Source: Erythrobacter sp. EC-HK427
Lineage (GTDB): Bacteria; Pseudomonadota; Alphaproteobacteria; Sphingomonadales; Sphingomonadaceae
Assembly: GCF_902498745.1 (NCBI RefSeq)
Contig: NZ_LR701479.1
Location: 996,292 to 1,060,291 of the forward strand
DNA: 64,000 nucleotides
Reading direction: 5' to 3'
Position 1 is the first letter of the stretch; every line of letters starts with the position of its first letter. The notes beneath the pieces were generated by a model, which was given only the letters and a program-made list of their open reading frames with translations, had not been told where the DNA came from and searched no databases. The translations under genes and the position numbers were made by a program. Shown in pieces: positions 25,801-34,946 of the stretch.

Positions 25801-27531
25801 ATGACACCGCTTCGCCTTATCCTCGCCGCGCCCGTGCTCTTCGCGCTGGCTGCTTGCCAGACCACTGCGCAAACCGCGCCCGAACCCGTCACCGCGCTCC
25901 AGCCCGCCAGCCAGAGCGGAGCCGTCAGCGCCGCCGATCCGCGTGCGACCGAGGCGGGAGCGGAAATCCTGCGGCAGGGCGGCAGTTCCACCGATGCGGC
26001 GATTGCCGTGATGCTGGCGCTGACGGTGGTCGAACCGCAAAGTTCCGGAATCGGCGGCGGCGGCTTCTTCGTCCGCAGCGATGCCGCAGGCGGGCTCGTC
26101 ACGCTCGACGGGCGCGAATATGCCCCGCTTGCCGCCGGGCCGAACTGGTTTCTGGACGAAAACGGCGAACCGCTCGGCTTCCGCGAGGCGGTGATCAGCG
26201 GGCGCTCGGTCGGGGTGCCGGGCAATATCGCGCTGGCGGCAGAGGCCCATGCGCGCTTCGGCGTGCTCGATTGGGAAGACCTGTTCCAGCCCGCCATCCG
26301 GCTGGCGCGCGACGGCTGGGTGCTGAGCGAGCGCGGGGCCGCCTTCGCCGCCCGCGTCCCCGAACGCGCCGCGCATGAAGCGGCAGGCCGCGCGCTGTTC
26401 TTCGACAGCGAAGGCAATGCCTTGCCCGCCGGAACGCGGCTCACCAATCCGGAACTGGCGCAAACGCTTGCAAATATCGCCGCAGCAGGGCCTGACTATT
26501 TCTACCGCACAATCGCCGCGCCGCTGGCCGGCCATGTCGCCGCCAATACGCCGGGCGAGGCGGACATGACGGCAGAGGACATCACCAGCTACACCGTGAG
26601 CGAGCGCGATGCGTTGTGCGGGCCGTATCGCGAATACACGATCTGCTCGATGGGGCCGCCATCTTCGGGGGCGACCACGGTGCTGGCGATTCTCGGCCAG
26701 CTCGAACGCTTCGATATCGCCGGCATGGGCGCCAACAGCCCGGTCGCGTGGCACCTTTTCGCCGAGAGCCAGCGCCTCGCCTATGCCGACCGCGAGCTCT
26801 ACCTTGCCGATGCCGATTTCGTGCAGGTGCCCGCGCGCGGGCTGGTCGATCCGGCCTATCTGGCGCAGCGCAGTCTGTTGCTGTCCCCCGATGCGCGGAT
26901 GGCCAGTGTGGCGCCGGGTACGCCCGCAGGCGCAAGCATGGCGCTCGCCGACGGGGACGAGCCGGTGGAGAACGGCACCAGCCACTTCTCCGTTGCCGAC
27001 AGCAGCGGCAATGTCGTCTCCTGGACATCCACCATCGAAGGGCCGTTCGGATCGGGCCTGATGTTCGGCGGGTTCTATCTCAACAACGAGCTGACCGATT
27101 TCAGCTTCCGCCCCGAAGTGAACGGCTTGCCCGTCGCCAACCGGGTCGAAGGGCGCAAGCGTCCGCGCAGCTCGATGTCGCCCACCATCGTCTTCGATGC
27201 CGACGGCAATGTGGTGCTCGCAATCGGAGCAGCGGGCGGGCCGACCATTCCGGTTCAGGTCGCCAAGGCGCTGATGGGCTATATCGACTGGGGCATGAGC
27301 GCGCAGGACGCCATCGCCATGCCGATGCTGTTTTCCCCCGGCGAAACCATTGCAGTGGAACAGGACAATGTCGTGCCGGGCCTGATCGAAGCCCTGCAAG
27401 CAATGGGCCACACCGTCACCCAGCGCGATCTGCCTTTGAAGGCCAATGCCGTCGAATGGCGCGACGGGAGGTGGATCGGCGCGGCCGACCCGCGCAGCGA
27501 AGGCATCGCCACCGGCCTCACCATTCCATAG
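25801..27531 (+). CDS. ggt: Gamma-glutamyltransferase, lipoprotein form
   Basis: 576-residue Ntn-hydrolase that transfers or hydrolyses the gamma-glutamyl group of glutathione in the periplasm. The N-terminus is a lipoprotein signal (lipobox LAAC). ILRQGGSSTDAAIAVMLALTVVEPQSSGIGGGGFF is the family start. The precursor is cut before the catalytic Thr393 in ENGTSHFSVAD. SMSPTIVF and GAAGGPTIP are also standard. It starts 12 bases after pyrD. Confidence 0.95.
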   Translation: MTPLRLILAAPVLFALAACQTTAQTAPEPVTALQPASQSGAVSAADPRATEAGAEILRQGGSSTDAAIAVMLALTVVEPQSSGIGGGGFFVRSDAAGGLVTLDGREYAPLAAGPNWFLDENGEPLGFREAVISGRSVGVPGNIALAAEAHARFGVLDWEDLFQPAIRLARDGWVLSERGAAFAARVPERAAHEAAGRALFFDSEGNALPAGTRLTNPELAQTLANIAAAGPDYFYRTIAAPLAGHVAANTPGEADMTAEDITSYTVSERDALCGPYREYTICSMGPPSSGATTVLAILGQLERFDIAGMGANSPVAWHLFAESQRLAYADRELYLADADFVQVPARGLVDPAYLAQRSLLLSPDARMASVAPGTPAGASMALADGDEPVENGTSHFSVADSSGNVVSWTSTIEGPFGSGLMFGGFYLNNELTDFSFRPEVNGLPVANRVEGRKRPRSSMSPTIVFDADGNVVLAIGAAGGPTIPVQVAKALMGYIDWGMSAQDAIAMPMLFSPGETIAVEQDNVVPGLIEALQAMGHTVTQRDLPLKANAVEWRDGRWIGAADPRSEGIATGLTIP

Positions 27532-27623
27532 GCGAACCCTTGCCCACCGGCCTCATGCGCCCTAATTCGCCAGTGTAACGAAAAGCCGCCGGGCCAACCG
27601 GCGCATTCGGGAAGGACATTTGC

Positions 27624-29420
27624 GTGCTGCAGGACATCGAAAACGCCCAGAATCTGGTCGAGCTGTTTCTGAAACGGGCGGACGCCATGGGCGATGCGCC
27701 GTTTCTCGGCTTCAAGCATGACGGTGCATGGCAAACCATTAGCTGGGCCGAGGTCGCCCGGCGGGTCTGCCTGATGGCGGAAAACCTGCGCGCCATCGGT
27801 CTGCGCGATGGCGACCGGGTGGTGATCGTCTCCGAAAACCGGCCCGAATGGTGCATTTCCGATCTCGCCATCATGGCAGCGGGCTGCATCACGACCCCCG
27901 CCTACACCACCAATACCGAGCGCGATCACAGCCACATCCTCGACGATTCGGGCGCGAGCGCGGTGATCGTCTCCAACGCGAAGCTCGCCAAGCCGCTTTT
28001 CGCCGCGATCATGGCCACCGGCAAGGTGAGCCATGTCGTGGTGATGGAAGGCGTTTCCACGGCGCAGTCGGGGTCGTTCGACCTGTATGGCTGGGACGCG
28101 ATGATGGCGGGCGATACCGCTGCCGCACGCGCGGCTGTCGAGGCGCGCATCGCCAACATCAAACGGCCGGACACCGCCTGCATCATCTACACCAGCGGTA
28201 CCAGCGGTGCCCCGCGCGGCGTGATGCAGCCGCACGCCGCGATCCTTTGCAATGTCGAAGGCGCGGCGGAAATCCTGACCGAGGATTTCGGCATCAAGGA
28301 CGAACGCTTCCTCTCTTTCCTGCCGCTAAGCCATGCTTACGAGCATTCGGGCGGGCAGTTCCTGCCCATCGGCGTGGGGGCGGAAATCTACTATTCCGAA
28401 GGCCTCGAAAAGCTCGCCAGCAATATCGAGGAAACGCGGCCCACCATCATGGTGGTTGTCCCGCGCCTGTTCGAAGTGCTGCGCACGCGCATCATGAAGC
28501 AGATCGAGAAGGAAGGTAAGATTGCCAATTACCTGATGTCCCGCGCGCTTGCGATCACTGCGCATGAAAGCGAACATGGTTCCAAGCGGCTGATCGACCG
28601 GCCGATGGATCTGATCCTCGAAAAGACACTGCGCCCCAAGATCCGCGCCAAGTTCGGCGGGCGGATGAAAGCGATGGTATCGGGCGGCGCGCCGCTCAAT
28701 CCCGAAGTCGGCAATTTCTTCGAAGCGATGGGCCTCACCATGCTGCAAGGTTATGGCCAGACCGAAAGCGGCCCGGTGCTCAGTTGCAACCGGCCCAAGG
28801 TCGGGCTGAAGATGGACACGGTCGGCCCGCCGATGCGCGGGGTCGAAGTGAAGATCGCCGAGGATGGCGAAATCCTCGTGCGCGGCGAGCTGGTGATGAC
28901 CGGATACTGGCAGCGCCCCGAAGATACCGAGCGGACGCTGGCGGGCGGCTGGCTGCATACCGGCGATGTCGGCCATCTCGACGAGAAAGGCCGGATCAAG
29001 ATCACCGACCGCAAGAAGGACATCATCGTCAACGATAAGGGCGACAATGTCGCGCCGCAAAAGCTCGAAGGGATGCTGACGCTCCAGCCCGAAATCAGCC
29101 AAGCGATGATTGTGGGCGACAAGAAGCCCTATATGGTCGCGCTGATTGTGCCCGATGCCGAATGGGCGCTAGGCTGGGCGCGCGAGAACGACATACCGTT
29201 CGACTTGAAGGCGCTGCAAGACTTGCCCGCCTTCCGCAGCGCGATCAAGGCGGCGATCGAGCGGACGAATGGCGATCTTTCGGTGATCGAGAAGGTGCGC
29301 AAATTCGAATTCGCCGACGAGCCGTTCTCGGTCGACAACGACCAGATGACGCCGACGATGAAGATCCGCCGCAGCTTCATCAAGGAAGCCTATGGCGAGC
29401 GGCTGGAAGCGCTGTACTGA
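27624..29420 (+). CDS. AMP-dependent long-chain acyl-CoA synthetase
   Basis: 598-residue adenylate-forming enzyme. The P-loop IIYTSGTSGAPRGVM (about 187), the A5-type motif GLTMLQGYGQTESGPV and the A7-A8 segment GWLHTGDVGHLDEKGRIKITDRKKDIIV are clear. Architecture (EHSGGQFLPIG, then RVFGGRMKAMVSGGAPLN-like) is that of the FadD15-type long-chain ligases used in fatty acid degradation or lipid synthesis. Start is GTG 27624 with GGGAAGGA upstream. Confidence 0.93.
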   Translation: MLQDIENAQNLVELFLKRADAMGDAPFLGFKHDGAWQTISWAEVARRVCLMAENLRAIGLRDGDRVVIVSENRPEWCISDLAIMAAGCITTPAYTTNTERDHSHILDDSGASAVIVSNAKLAKPLFAAIMATGKVSHVVVMEGVSTAQSGSFDLYGWDAMMAGDTAAARAAVEARIANIKRPDTACIIYTSGTSGAPRGVMQPHAAILCNVEGAAEILTEDFGIKDERFLSFLPLSHAYEHSGGQFLPIGVGAEIYYSEGLEKLASNIEETRPTIMVVVPRLFEVLRTRIMKQIEKEGKIANYLMSRALAITAHESEHGSKRLIDRPMDLILEKTLRPKIRAKFGGRMKAMVSGGAPLNPEVGNFFEAMGLTMLQGYGQTESGPVLSCNRPKVGLKMDTVGPPMRGVEVKIAEDGEILVRGELVMTGYWQRPEDTERTLAGGWLHTGDVGHLDEKGRIKITDRKKDIIVNDKGDNVAPQKLEGMLTLQPEISQAMIVGDKKPYMVALIVPDAEWALGWARENDIPFDLKALQDLPAFRSAIKAAIERTNGDLSVIEKVRKFEFADEPFSVDNDQMTPTMKIRRSFIKEAYGERLEALY

Positions 29421-29566
29421 CGCGGCGCGCCGCCAGCCCGAAGTTCTGTCGAACGCGGTGAACCGAATCTTCACCCTGTTGCGGCATATCCACTGATCAC
29501 AATCCCCATCAGCGCGTGGCCGCATGGCTGCGCGGCGGGGCCATTTGATCAGGGATATTGTTTCCA

Positions 29567-31150
29567 ATGCGTGCATTTGCCGCGGGGTCTGCCCGCAATG
29601 CTGTTCTGTCCGGCCTGTTCGCGTCTGTCGCGGGCATGGCGCTGGTTCCCACCGCTGCGGCGGCGCAGGATACGGGCGATATCGACGCGCGGCTGGCCGC
29701 GATGGAAGCGCGGTTGAATGCGCTGGCTGACGAGAATGCCGCCTTGCGCGAACAGGTGGAAGAGCTGGAAAGCGACCAGCACGCGCAGCCGCCGCGCCTG
29801 CCGCCGCCTCCGCCGCCGCCCGTGATGCATGCGCGTTCGCAGCCTGCCGCACCGCAGGCGCAGACAAGCCACGGCAATGACGATCCGCATCGCGCATCGG
29901 GCTTTATCGGCACCAATAGCGAATATGCCTTTGCCATCCTCGATCACACCGAGAATATCACCACCCGGCCGCTGGTGCTGCTCGAAGCGCAGCAGGATGG
30001 CTTGCTCGACAATAGGGTGACGATTTCGGGGCAGGTGACGGCAATTGCAAATTACCAATGGACCGATACGGACAGCCAGTTCGGCTACCTGATGCGCCAC
30101 CCGACCAGCAACAACCAGCTCGGCAGCCATGTCTCGGAGGCGGTGCTGCATTCGGTCTCGGCGGCAGTCACCGCGCAAGTTGCGCCGCGAGTCACCGCCT
30201 TTGCCGAGGTGCTGTACGATCCGCAGCAGAGCTTTGGTGCAGGCACGATTACCGCGCTCAGCCGCAACCAGCTGCAATTGCGGCGCGGCTGGGTGATGTA
30301 TGGCGATCTCGACGAAACGCCCGTCTATGCGCTGATCGGCAAGATGGACGTGCCCTTCGGCCTCAACGACACGCTCAACCCTTTCACCAATTCGACCAAC
30401 TGGCACGCCTTCGCCCCGCTCGCCTATGGTGCGCAGGTCGGTTTCTATTCGGACGGGTTCCATGTCCGCGCGATGGCGGTGCAAGGCGGCGCGCAGTTCC
30501 GCTCGGCCAATGTGCCGGTGGAAGGCAGTTCTGTCCCCTCGCGGCTCAACAATTTCGCGGTCGATGCGCGCTACACGCTCGATCTGGGCGGAGTGGGCAA
30601 CAGCCTGATGGTGGGCGGCAGCTACATCCACGGCACCGCCTATTGCCAGGGCTATCCGATTTTCCACTTCAACCCCTGCGCGGACAACAATCCGGGCGTG
30701 GCGGCCTATGCGCGGCTTGATTATGGCGACCTCGATCTGCTGGCCGAATATGCGCAAACGACGCAAGTGTGGGCGGGGACGCAGGTTCCCGACCCGACCA
30801 ATCCGCTCAGCCAGTTCGAAGCCTTTGCGCCGTCTTCGCTGACGCTGGGCGGACGCTACGGCTTTGGCCAGCGGCTGGCGAATGGCGAGCGGTCGATCCA
30901 CATCTCGGGTGAATTCAGCCGCTTCTTCGCCGGGCCAGAGGGCGCGCCGTGGCGGCGCCAGACGCAATGGGTGCTCGGCGCATCGTGGCAGGTCGTGCCG
31001 AATGTGAACCTGTTCGGCGAATTCGTCCATGTGGACGGCTTTGCCCCGCTGAACTTCCTCACCGGCGGCAATTTCCCCGATGGCAGCACTTGGTCCGATC
31101 CTGATGTCGACACCAATGTGGTGGTCGCGGGCGCGCAGGTCGCGTTCTAG
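29567..31150 (+). CDS. Porin-like outer membrane protein with coiled coil and Pro-rich linker
   Basis: 527 residues. A signal peptide ends near TAAAAQ (about 35), then an N-terminal coiled coil (IDARLAAMEARLNALADENAALREQVEELE) and a run of prolines (PPPPPPP). The rest is a beta-strand-rich barrel-like domain ending in VVVAGAQVAF, with the terminal Phe expected for outer membrane insertion. The N-terminal helix may trimerise or bind peptidoglycan, as in LbtU/OprP-like porins. Substrate unknown. A TTG at 29558 is an alternative start. Confidence 0.8.
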   Translation: MRAFAAGSARNAVLSGLFASVAGMALVPTAAAAQDTGDIDARLAAMEARLNALADENAALREQVEELESDQHAQPPRLPPPPPPPVMHARSQPAAPQAQTSHGNDDPHRASGFIGTNSEYAFAILDHTENITTRPLVLLEAQQDGLLDNRVTISGQVTAIANYQWTDTDSQFGYLMRHPTSNNQLGSHVSEAVLHSVSAAVTAQVAPRVTAFAEVLYDPQQSFGAGTITALSRNQLQLRRGWVMYGDLDETPVYALIGKMDVPFGLNDTLNPFTNSTNWHAFAPLAYGAQVGFYSDGFHVRAMAVQGGAQFRSANVPVEGSSVPSRLNNFAVDARYTLDLGGVGNSLMVGGSYIHGTAYCQGYPIFHFNPCADNNPGVAAYARLDYGDLDLLAEYAQTTQVWAGTQVPDPTNPLSQFEAFAPSSLTLGGRYGFGQRLANGERSIHISGEFSRFFAGPEGAPWRRQTQWVLGASWQVVPNVNLFGEFVHVDGFAPLNFLTGGNFPDGSTWSDPDVDTNVVVAGAQVAF

Positions 31151-31190
31151 GGCATTCGGTTGAGAATTGGCGAAGCGGTTTGCCTGACGC

Positions 31191-31715
31191 TCAGGCGGCC
31201 GCTTCGACCTTTTCGGGATAGAAGCCGGGCTCGCGCTTGGACCAGCCGGGGGCGGTTGCGGCGGACTCGCTCAGCGATTGCAGCAATTGCTTACGCCGCT
31301 CGGGCCGGATTTGCGGCAGGGCAGCCGCCGCGCAGAAGGCTGCGGGCAGAAACGGCCGCGCCGCCGCGCCGAGCAGGCGTTCATACAGAAAGCGATAGGC
31401 AGAAAAGCCGTCGAGCTGTTCCTGCGCCAGATCCTGCGCACTGATCCGCGCCAGCGTGCCGATAAAGCGGTCGATTCCCTCAAAGCCGCTGTCGGCGGGA
31501 ATGGCATCGCGCATCTGCCGCAGCTCGCGGTAAGCGATATACTGCCCGCGAATGGCGCGCTGGTCATCCGCACACCGGCTCCAGCTTTTGAAGGCGTCTC
31601 CCCGGCCCATGGCAATATCCAGCGAGCGCTCGATAAACTCCTGCTCATGCGCGGCGAAACCCGCGAATTCGCGCATTTCGGAAATGGTCATGGACGCAGT
31701 GCGCGCGCTGGGCAT
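31191..31715 (-). CDS. Hypothetical helical protein
   Basis: 174 residues, all-alpha by appearance, no signal peptide: AAHEQEFIERSLDIAMGRG, IAYRELRQMRDAIPADSGFEGIDRFIGTLARISAQDLAQEQLDGF, then AARPFLPAAF. Start is ATG 31715 or ATG 31691. No family recognised. It converges on the porin-like gene with only 40 bases between stops. Confidence 0.6.
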   Translation of the reverse strand: MPSARTASMTISEMREFAGFAAHEQEFIERSLDIAMGRGDAFKSWSRCADDQRAIRGQYIAYRELRQMRDAIPADSGFEGIDRFIGTLARISAQDLAQEQLDGFSAYRFLYERLLGAAARPFLPAAFCAAAALPQIRPERRKQLLQSLSESAATAPGWSKREPGFYPEKVEAAA

Positions 31716-31788
31716 TTTGAAGGACTCCGCCTGTTATGGAGCCGGTATCGCGCAACGTGGTTAATATATTGTGGATTGTTTGTCTCAT

Positions 31789-32026
31789 GCTCACCCATCC
31801 GCGTGAGCGTCCTCGGTGCTATTCGCTCCGCTGCGCTGCGCGGCACCTGCGGTCGGGCGGTCGCCCTCTGTCGGTCGCTTGTAGCGACCGAGACCGATGC
31901 GACTGGCAGAGCGCGGCGCTCGGCTGCGACCAGCAGCCGACCGAGCGCGACCGCAGCGGGCGCGTACCCCGGACTTGATCCGGGGGGAGCGCGTCTAGCG
32001 AGGATGTGAGCGCGGATGCGCTTACA
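31789..32026. repeat. Palindrome-rich element with terminal inverted repeats
   Basis: Ends: CATCCGCG (31796-31803) plus TCCTCG (31810-31815) are repeated in inverse order as CGAGGA (31999-32004) plus CGCGGATG (32011-32018), each pair separated by six bases. Inside are further hairpins: CGGTCGCT-tgt-AGCGACCG (31872-31890) and CCCCGGACTTGATCCGGGG (31967-31985). The left end hairpin is shared with 21637. Looks like a small non-autonomous repeat unit; function unknown. Confidence 0.6.
31967..31985. repeat. Short dispersed palindrome, copy 2
   Basis: CCCCGGACTTGATCCGGGG; same 19-base hairpin as 3359-3377 with C-G swapped to G-C at one stem position. It lies inside the palindrome-rich element. Confidence 0.7.
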
Positions 32027-32030
32027 CAAA

Positions 32031-33044
32031 TCAAATCAATCCCGCGAGCGGGCTGCTGGGATCGGCATATTTGCGCCGTCCCATCCGGCCGGCCATATAG
32101 GCCTCACGGCCCGCTTCTACGGCGAGTTTCATCGCCCGCGCCATGCGGATCGGGTCTTTCGCCTCGGCAATCGCGGTGTTCATCAGCACGCCGTCGCAGC
32201 CCAGCTCCATCGCCACTGCGGCATCCGAGGCCGTGCCCACACCGGCATCGACCAGCACCGGCACATTCGCGCCTTCAACGATCAGGCGGATCGTTACCTG
32301 GTTCTGGATGCCGAGGCCCGACCCGATCGGCGCGCCCAAAGGCATGATCGCCACCGCGCCGACATCTTCCAATTGCTTCGCCGCAATCGGATCGTCGGTG
32401 CAATAGACCATCGGCTTGAAGCCTTCCTTCGCCAGCACTTCGCAGGCGCGGATGGTTTCGACCATATTGGGATAGAGCGTCTTGGCCTCGCCCAGCACTT
32501 CCAGCTTGACCAGATCCCAGCCCCCCGCCTCGCGCGCCAGCCGCAGCGTGCGGATCGCGTCCTCGGCGGTAAAGCACCCAGCAGTGTTGGGCAGGTAAGT
32601 GATCTTCTTGGGGTCGATATAATCCATCAGCACCGGCTGGCCGGGATCGGTGACGTTGACGCGGCGCACCGCCACGGTGACGATTTGCGCCCCCGAGGCG
32701 TCCACCGCTGCTGCATTCTGCGCGAAGTCCTTGTATTTGCCGGTACCGACAATCAGGCGGGAGGTGAAGCGGTGCCCCGCCACTTCCCATGAGTCTGTTG
32801 GCCAGCTATCGTCATGTTCTCCCGAACCGCCGCCCACGAAATGCACGATTTCGAGGCGGTCGCCGTCGGTGAGCGCGATTGCGCCAAGCTGCGAGCGCGG
32901 GGCGATGGCGCCATTATGCTCCACCGCGACCTTTTCCGGCGCAAGACCGATTTCGCGCACGAGGTCGGCGATAGTGGAGGCGGTCGTCTGGCGCGGATCG
33001 CCATTGACGGTGAGAGAGAGCGGCTGGGTCATCATCCCCGCCAT
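32031..33044 (-). CDS. thiSG: ThiS-ThiG fusion: sulfur carrier and thiazole synthase
   Basis: 337 residues making the thiazole phosphate of thiamine. Residues 1-75 are a ThiS-like ubiquitin-fold domain ([12 protein letters not shown], then [14 protein letters not shown]); the rest is ThiG ([75 protein letters not shown]). Because ThiS needs a free C-terminal Gly-Gly for thiocarboxylation, the fusion must be cleaved or work differently. Start ATG 33044, 33035 or 33032. It follows the MerC-like gene by about 10 bases. Confidence 0.93.
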   Translation of the reverse strand: MAGMMTQPLSLTVNGDPRQTTASTIADLVREIGLAPEKVAVEHNGAIAPRSQLGAIALTDGDRLEIVHFVGGGSGEHDDSWPTDSWEVAGHRFTSRLIVGTGKYKDFAQNAAAVDASGAQIVTVAVRRVNVTDPGQPVLMDYIDPKKITYLPNTAGCFTAEDAIRTLRLAREAGGWDLVKLEVLGEAKTLYPNMVETIRACEVLAKEGFKPMVYCTDDPIAAKQLEDVGAVAIMPLGAPIGSGLGIQNQVTIRLIVEGANVPVLVDAGVGTASDAAVAMELGCDGVLMNTAIAEAKDPIRMARAMKLAVEAGREAYMAGRMGRRKYADPSSPLAGLI

Positions 33045-33054
33045 GTAGAGCCTG

Positions 33055-33423
33055 TCAGGCGTGACGCAAGTTGAGGATGTGCCCGCCCGCGACCAGTCCG
33101 ACGCCGATCACGGTCAGCACCGCCTCTTCATACCCATGCCCGACGGCCAGCGCGCCGCCCATGAATGTGAGGCCGGTCATCGCCACTACGAACGGCGCTC
33201 TGCGGCGATGGCGCACCGCGCCGATGCCGATGGCCACCCCCGCCACCAGCGTTGCCAGCAAAAGGCCGATTTTGTGAATGACCGGATCGAGCAACCAGCC
33301 GACGCCGAGACCAAACCCGGCGACCAGCACGATACCCAGCACGCAATGCAGCAGGCACAGCGCCGACAAGGCTACGCCAACGCGGTCAAGCCTGCCGCGA
33401 ATCCAAGGTGCTAACTGTGCCAC
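33055..33423 (-). CDS. MerC domain membrane protein
   Basis: About 122 residues with four membrane helices. The segment [17 protein letters not shown] holds the Cys-x3-Cys pair of MerC-type metal transport proteins, and the end GHILNLRHA is typical of the chromosomal MerC-like family; the second Cys pair of mercury MerC is absent. Such proteins are often zinc-linked. Start GTG 33423 fits the family N-terminus, with GGAGG close by. A Zur-like palindrome lies right upstream. Confidence 0.8.
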   Translation of the reverse strand: MAQLAPWIRGRLDRVGVALSALCLLHCVLGIVLVAGFGLGVGWLLDPVIHKIGLLLATLVAGVAIGIGAVRHRRRAPFVVAMTGLTFMGGALAVGHGYEEAVLTVIGVGLVAGGHILNLRHA

Positions 33424-33436
33424 GACCTCCAGATAT

Positions 33437-33454
33437 GTGATGCTGTAACATTGC
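33437..33454 (-). promoter_or_regulatory. Possible Zur box upstream of MerC-like gene
   Basis: GTGATGCTGTAACATTGC matches the alphaproteobacterial Zur pattern GTAATGTTATAACATTAC at 14 of 18 positions (pattern from memory), 14-31 bases before the GTG start. The dyad symmetry is imperfect. Zinc control would fit a MerC-like protein. Confidence 0.35.
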
Positions 33455-33539
33455 GCAAGGGGGAGCTGCGCGATTGTGTCGCAGCCATGGCCCAACGTGC
33501 CGCTTGCGTAAGGGCGGGTGAAGGGGCATCTGGCCCGCC

Positions 33540-34601
33540 ATGGCTACGAATGCTGACATGATGATGGGCGAAGACAAGGCGACCCCGCGCATCCGCCCGC
33601 TCGCGCTGGCGAACTGGCTTTTCGGCGTCGCGCTGCTGGTATTGGTGATGATTGCCGTGGGCGGCATTACCCGTCTCACCGAAAGCGGGCTGTCGATCAC
33701 CGAATGGAAACCGGTCACCGGAGCCATCCCGCCGCTGACCGAAGCGCAGTGGGAAGCGGAATTCGCGCTTTACCAGACGACCGGCGAGTACCAGCTCGAA
33801 AGCGGGCCTGCGGGCATCGACCTTCAATCGTTCAAGTTCATCTATTTCTGGGAGTGGTTCCACCGCCTGCTCGGGCGGATCATCGGCCTCGCCTTCGCGC
33901 TGCCGCTGGCGTGGTTCTGGGTCAAGCAGGCGATCCCGCAGGGTTACAAGCCGCGCCTGCTCGCGCTGCTGGCGCTAGGCGGGCTGCAAGGCGCGTTCGG
34001 CTGGTTCATGGTGCGTTCGGGCCTCAATACCGAGATGACCGATGTGTCGCATTTCTGGCTATCGATCCATTTGCTCACCGCATTTGTCACGTTGGGCGGA
34101 CTGGTCTGGACCGCGCTCGATCTGCGCCAGCTGGCCACGGGCAACACAAAACCCGCGCGGCTGACCGGCCTTGCCGCAGGCGTGCTCGGCATCCTCTTCC
34201 TGCAAATGCTGCTTGGTGCGTGGGTGGCAGGGCTCAATGCGGGGCACGCCGCGAACAGCTGGCCGAACATGACCGGCGGCTTCTGGCCCGATGTCGACTG
34301 GTCGAAAGGCGCGCTCTGGGCGTTCACGCATGACCCTTTCCTGTTGCACTTTATCCATCGCTGGTGGGCTTTTGTGGCGGTGGGCGCGCTGATCGTGCTC
34401 GCTGCCCATGTGAAGCCGTTGCTGCGCCCGGCTTCGGTTTCGCTGCATATGGCCTATGGCGTGCAGATCCTGCTCGGCATCGCCACCGTGGTGAGCGGTG
34501 TTGCCCTGTGGCTGGCGGTTGCGCACCAGTTTGTCGGCGCCTTGCTGGTCGCCAGCTTTGCCTGGTGCGCGCACGTTGCCGGGCGGGCGCGGCAGGGTTG
34601 A
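33540..34601 (+). CDS. ctaA: Heme A synthase, COX15/CtaA family
   Basis: 353-residue inner-membrane enzyme that oxidises the heme O methyl group to make heme A for cytochrome aa3 oxidase. Eight hydrophobic segments; conserved histidines lie in EWFHRLLGRIIGL, HFWLSIHLLTAF, FIHRWWAFVAV and VAHQFVGALLV. GGITRLTESGLSITEWKPVTG is the family N-terminal signature. The stop overlaps the TTG start of cutA by four bases. Confidence 0.95.
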   Translation: MATNADMMMGEDKATPRIRPLALANWLFGVALLVLVMIAVGGITRLTESGLSITEWKPVTGAIPPLTEAQWEAEFALYQTTGEYQLESGPAGIDLQSFKFIYFWEWFHRLLGRIIGLAFALPLAWFWVKQAIPQGYKPRLLALLALGGLQGAFGWFMVRSGLNTEMTDVSHFWLSIHLLTAFVTLGGLVWTALDLRQLATGNTKPARLTGLAAGVLGILFLQMLLGAWVAGLNAGHAANSWPNMTGGFWPDVDWSKGALWAFTHDPFLLHFIHRWWAFVAVGALIVLAAHVKPLLRPASVSLHMAYGVQILLGIATVVSGVALWLAVAHQFVGALLVASFAWCAHVAGRARQG

Positions 34602-34927
34602 GCGACGGGGCAGCCCTGATCTGGTCTCCGTTTGGCGACCGGCAGAGCGCGGAAGCTGTGGCGGAAGTCTTGCTCGCCGAAAAGCTGATCGCCTGCGCCA
34701 ATATTCTCCCCGGCGTGACCGCGCTGTTCCAATGGCACGGCAAGGTTGATCGTGCGGAGGAAGTCGGCGTCCTCTTCAAAACCACGCAAAACCTGCTAGA
34801 CAAGGCGACGGTTCGCATTGCGGAACTGCATCCCTACGATACGCCCGCCGTGATCGGCTGGCATTGCGAGGCTGCGCCGCCTGCGACATTGGGGTGGTTG
34901 GAGCAAAGCCTCGCTCCGCCGGAGTAG
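34598..34927 (+). CDS. cutA: Divalent cation tolerance protein CutA
   Basis: 109-residue trimeric ferredoxin-fold protein. Recognised by LIWSPFGD, EVLLAEKLIACANILPGVTALFQWHGKV and ELHPYDTPAVIGW. The only start in frame near the family N-terminus is TTG 34598, overlapping the heme A synthase stop (TTGA), which supports coupled translation. Its molecular function is still debated, with copper tolerance suggested by E. coli genetics. Confidence 0.92.
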   Translation: MSDGAALIWSPFGDRQSAEAVAEVLLAEKLIACANILPGVTALFQWHGKVDRAEEVGVLFKTTQNLLDKATVRIAELHPYDTPAVIGWHCEAAPPATLGWLEQSLAPPE

Positions 34928-34946
34928 GGCTAAACGGGGAAGTGGC

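Larger units (their letters stand above)
31716..32030. other. Gene-free, palindrome-rich intergenic stretch
   Basis: 315 bases between the helical hypothetical and thiSG. The first 70 bases are A/T-rich (TTAATATATTG) and may hold the promoter of the hypothetical gene. From 31789 to 32026 it is a GC-rich chain of inverted repeats. No plausible reading frame was found. Confidence 0.65.

Noticed and set aside
32031-33540. TPP riboswitch in front of thiSG or the MerC-like gene.
   Set aside because: No CTGAGA or ACCTGA-type core was found in the leader; only 10 bases separate the two genes.
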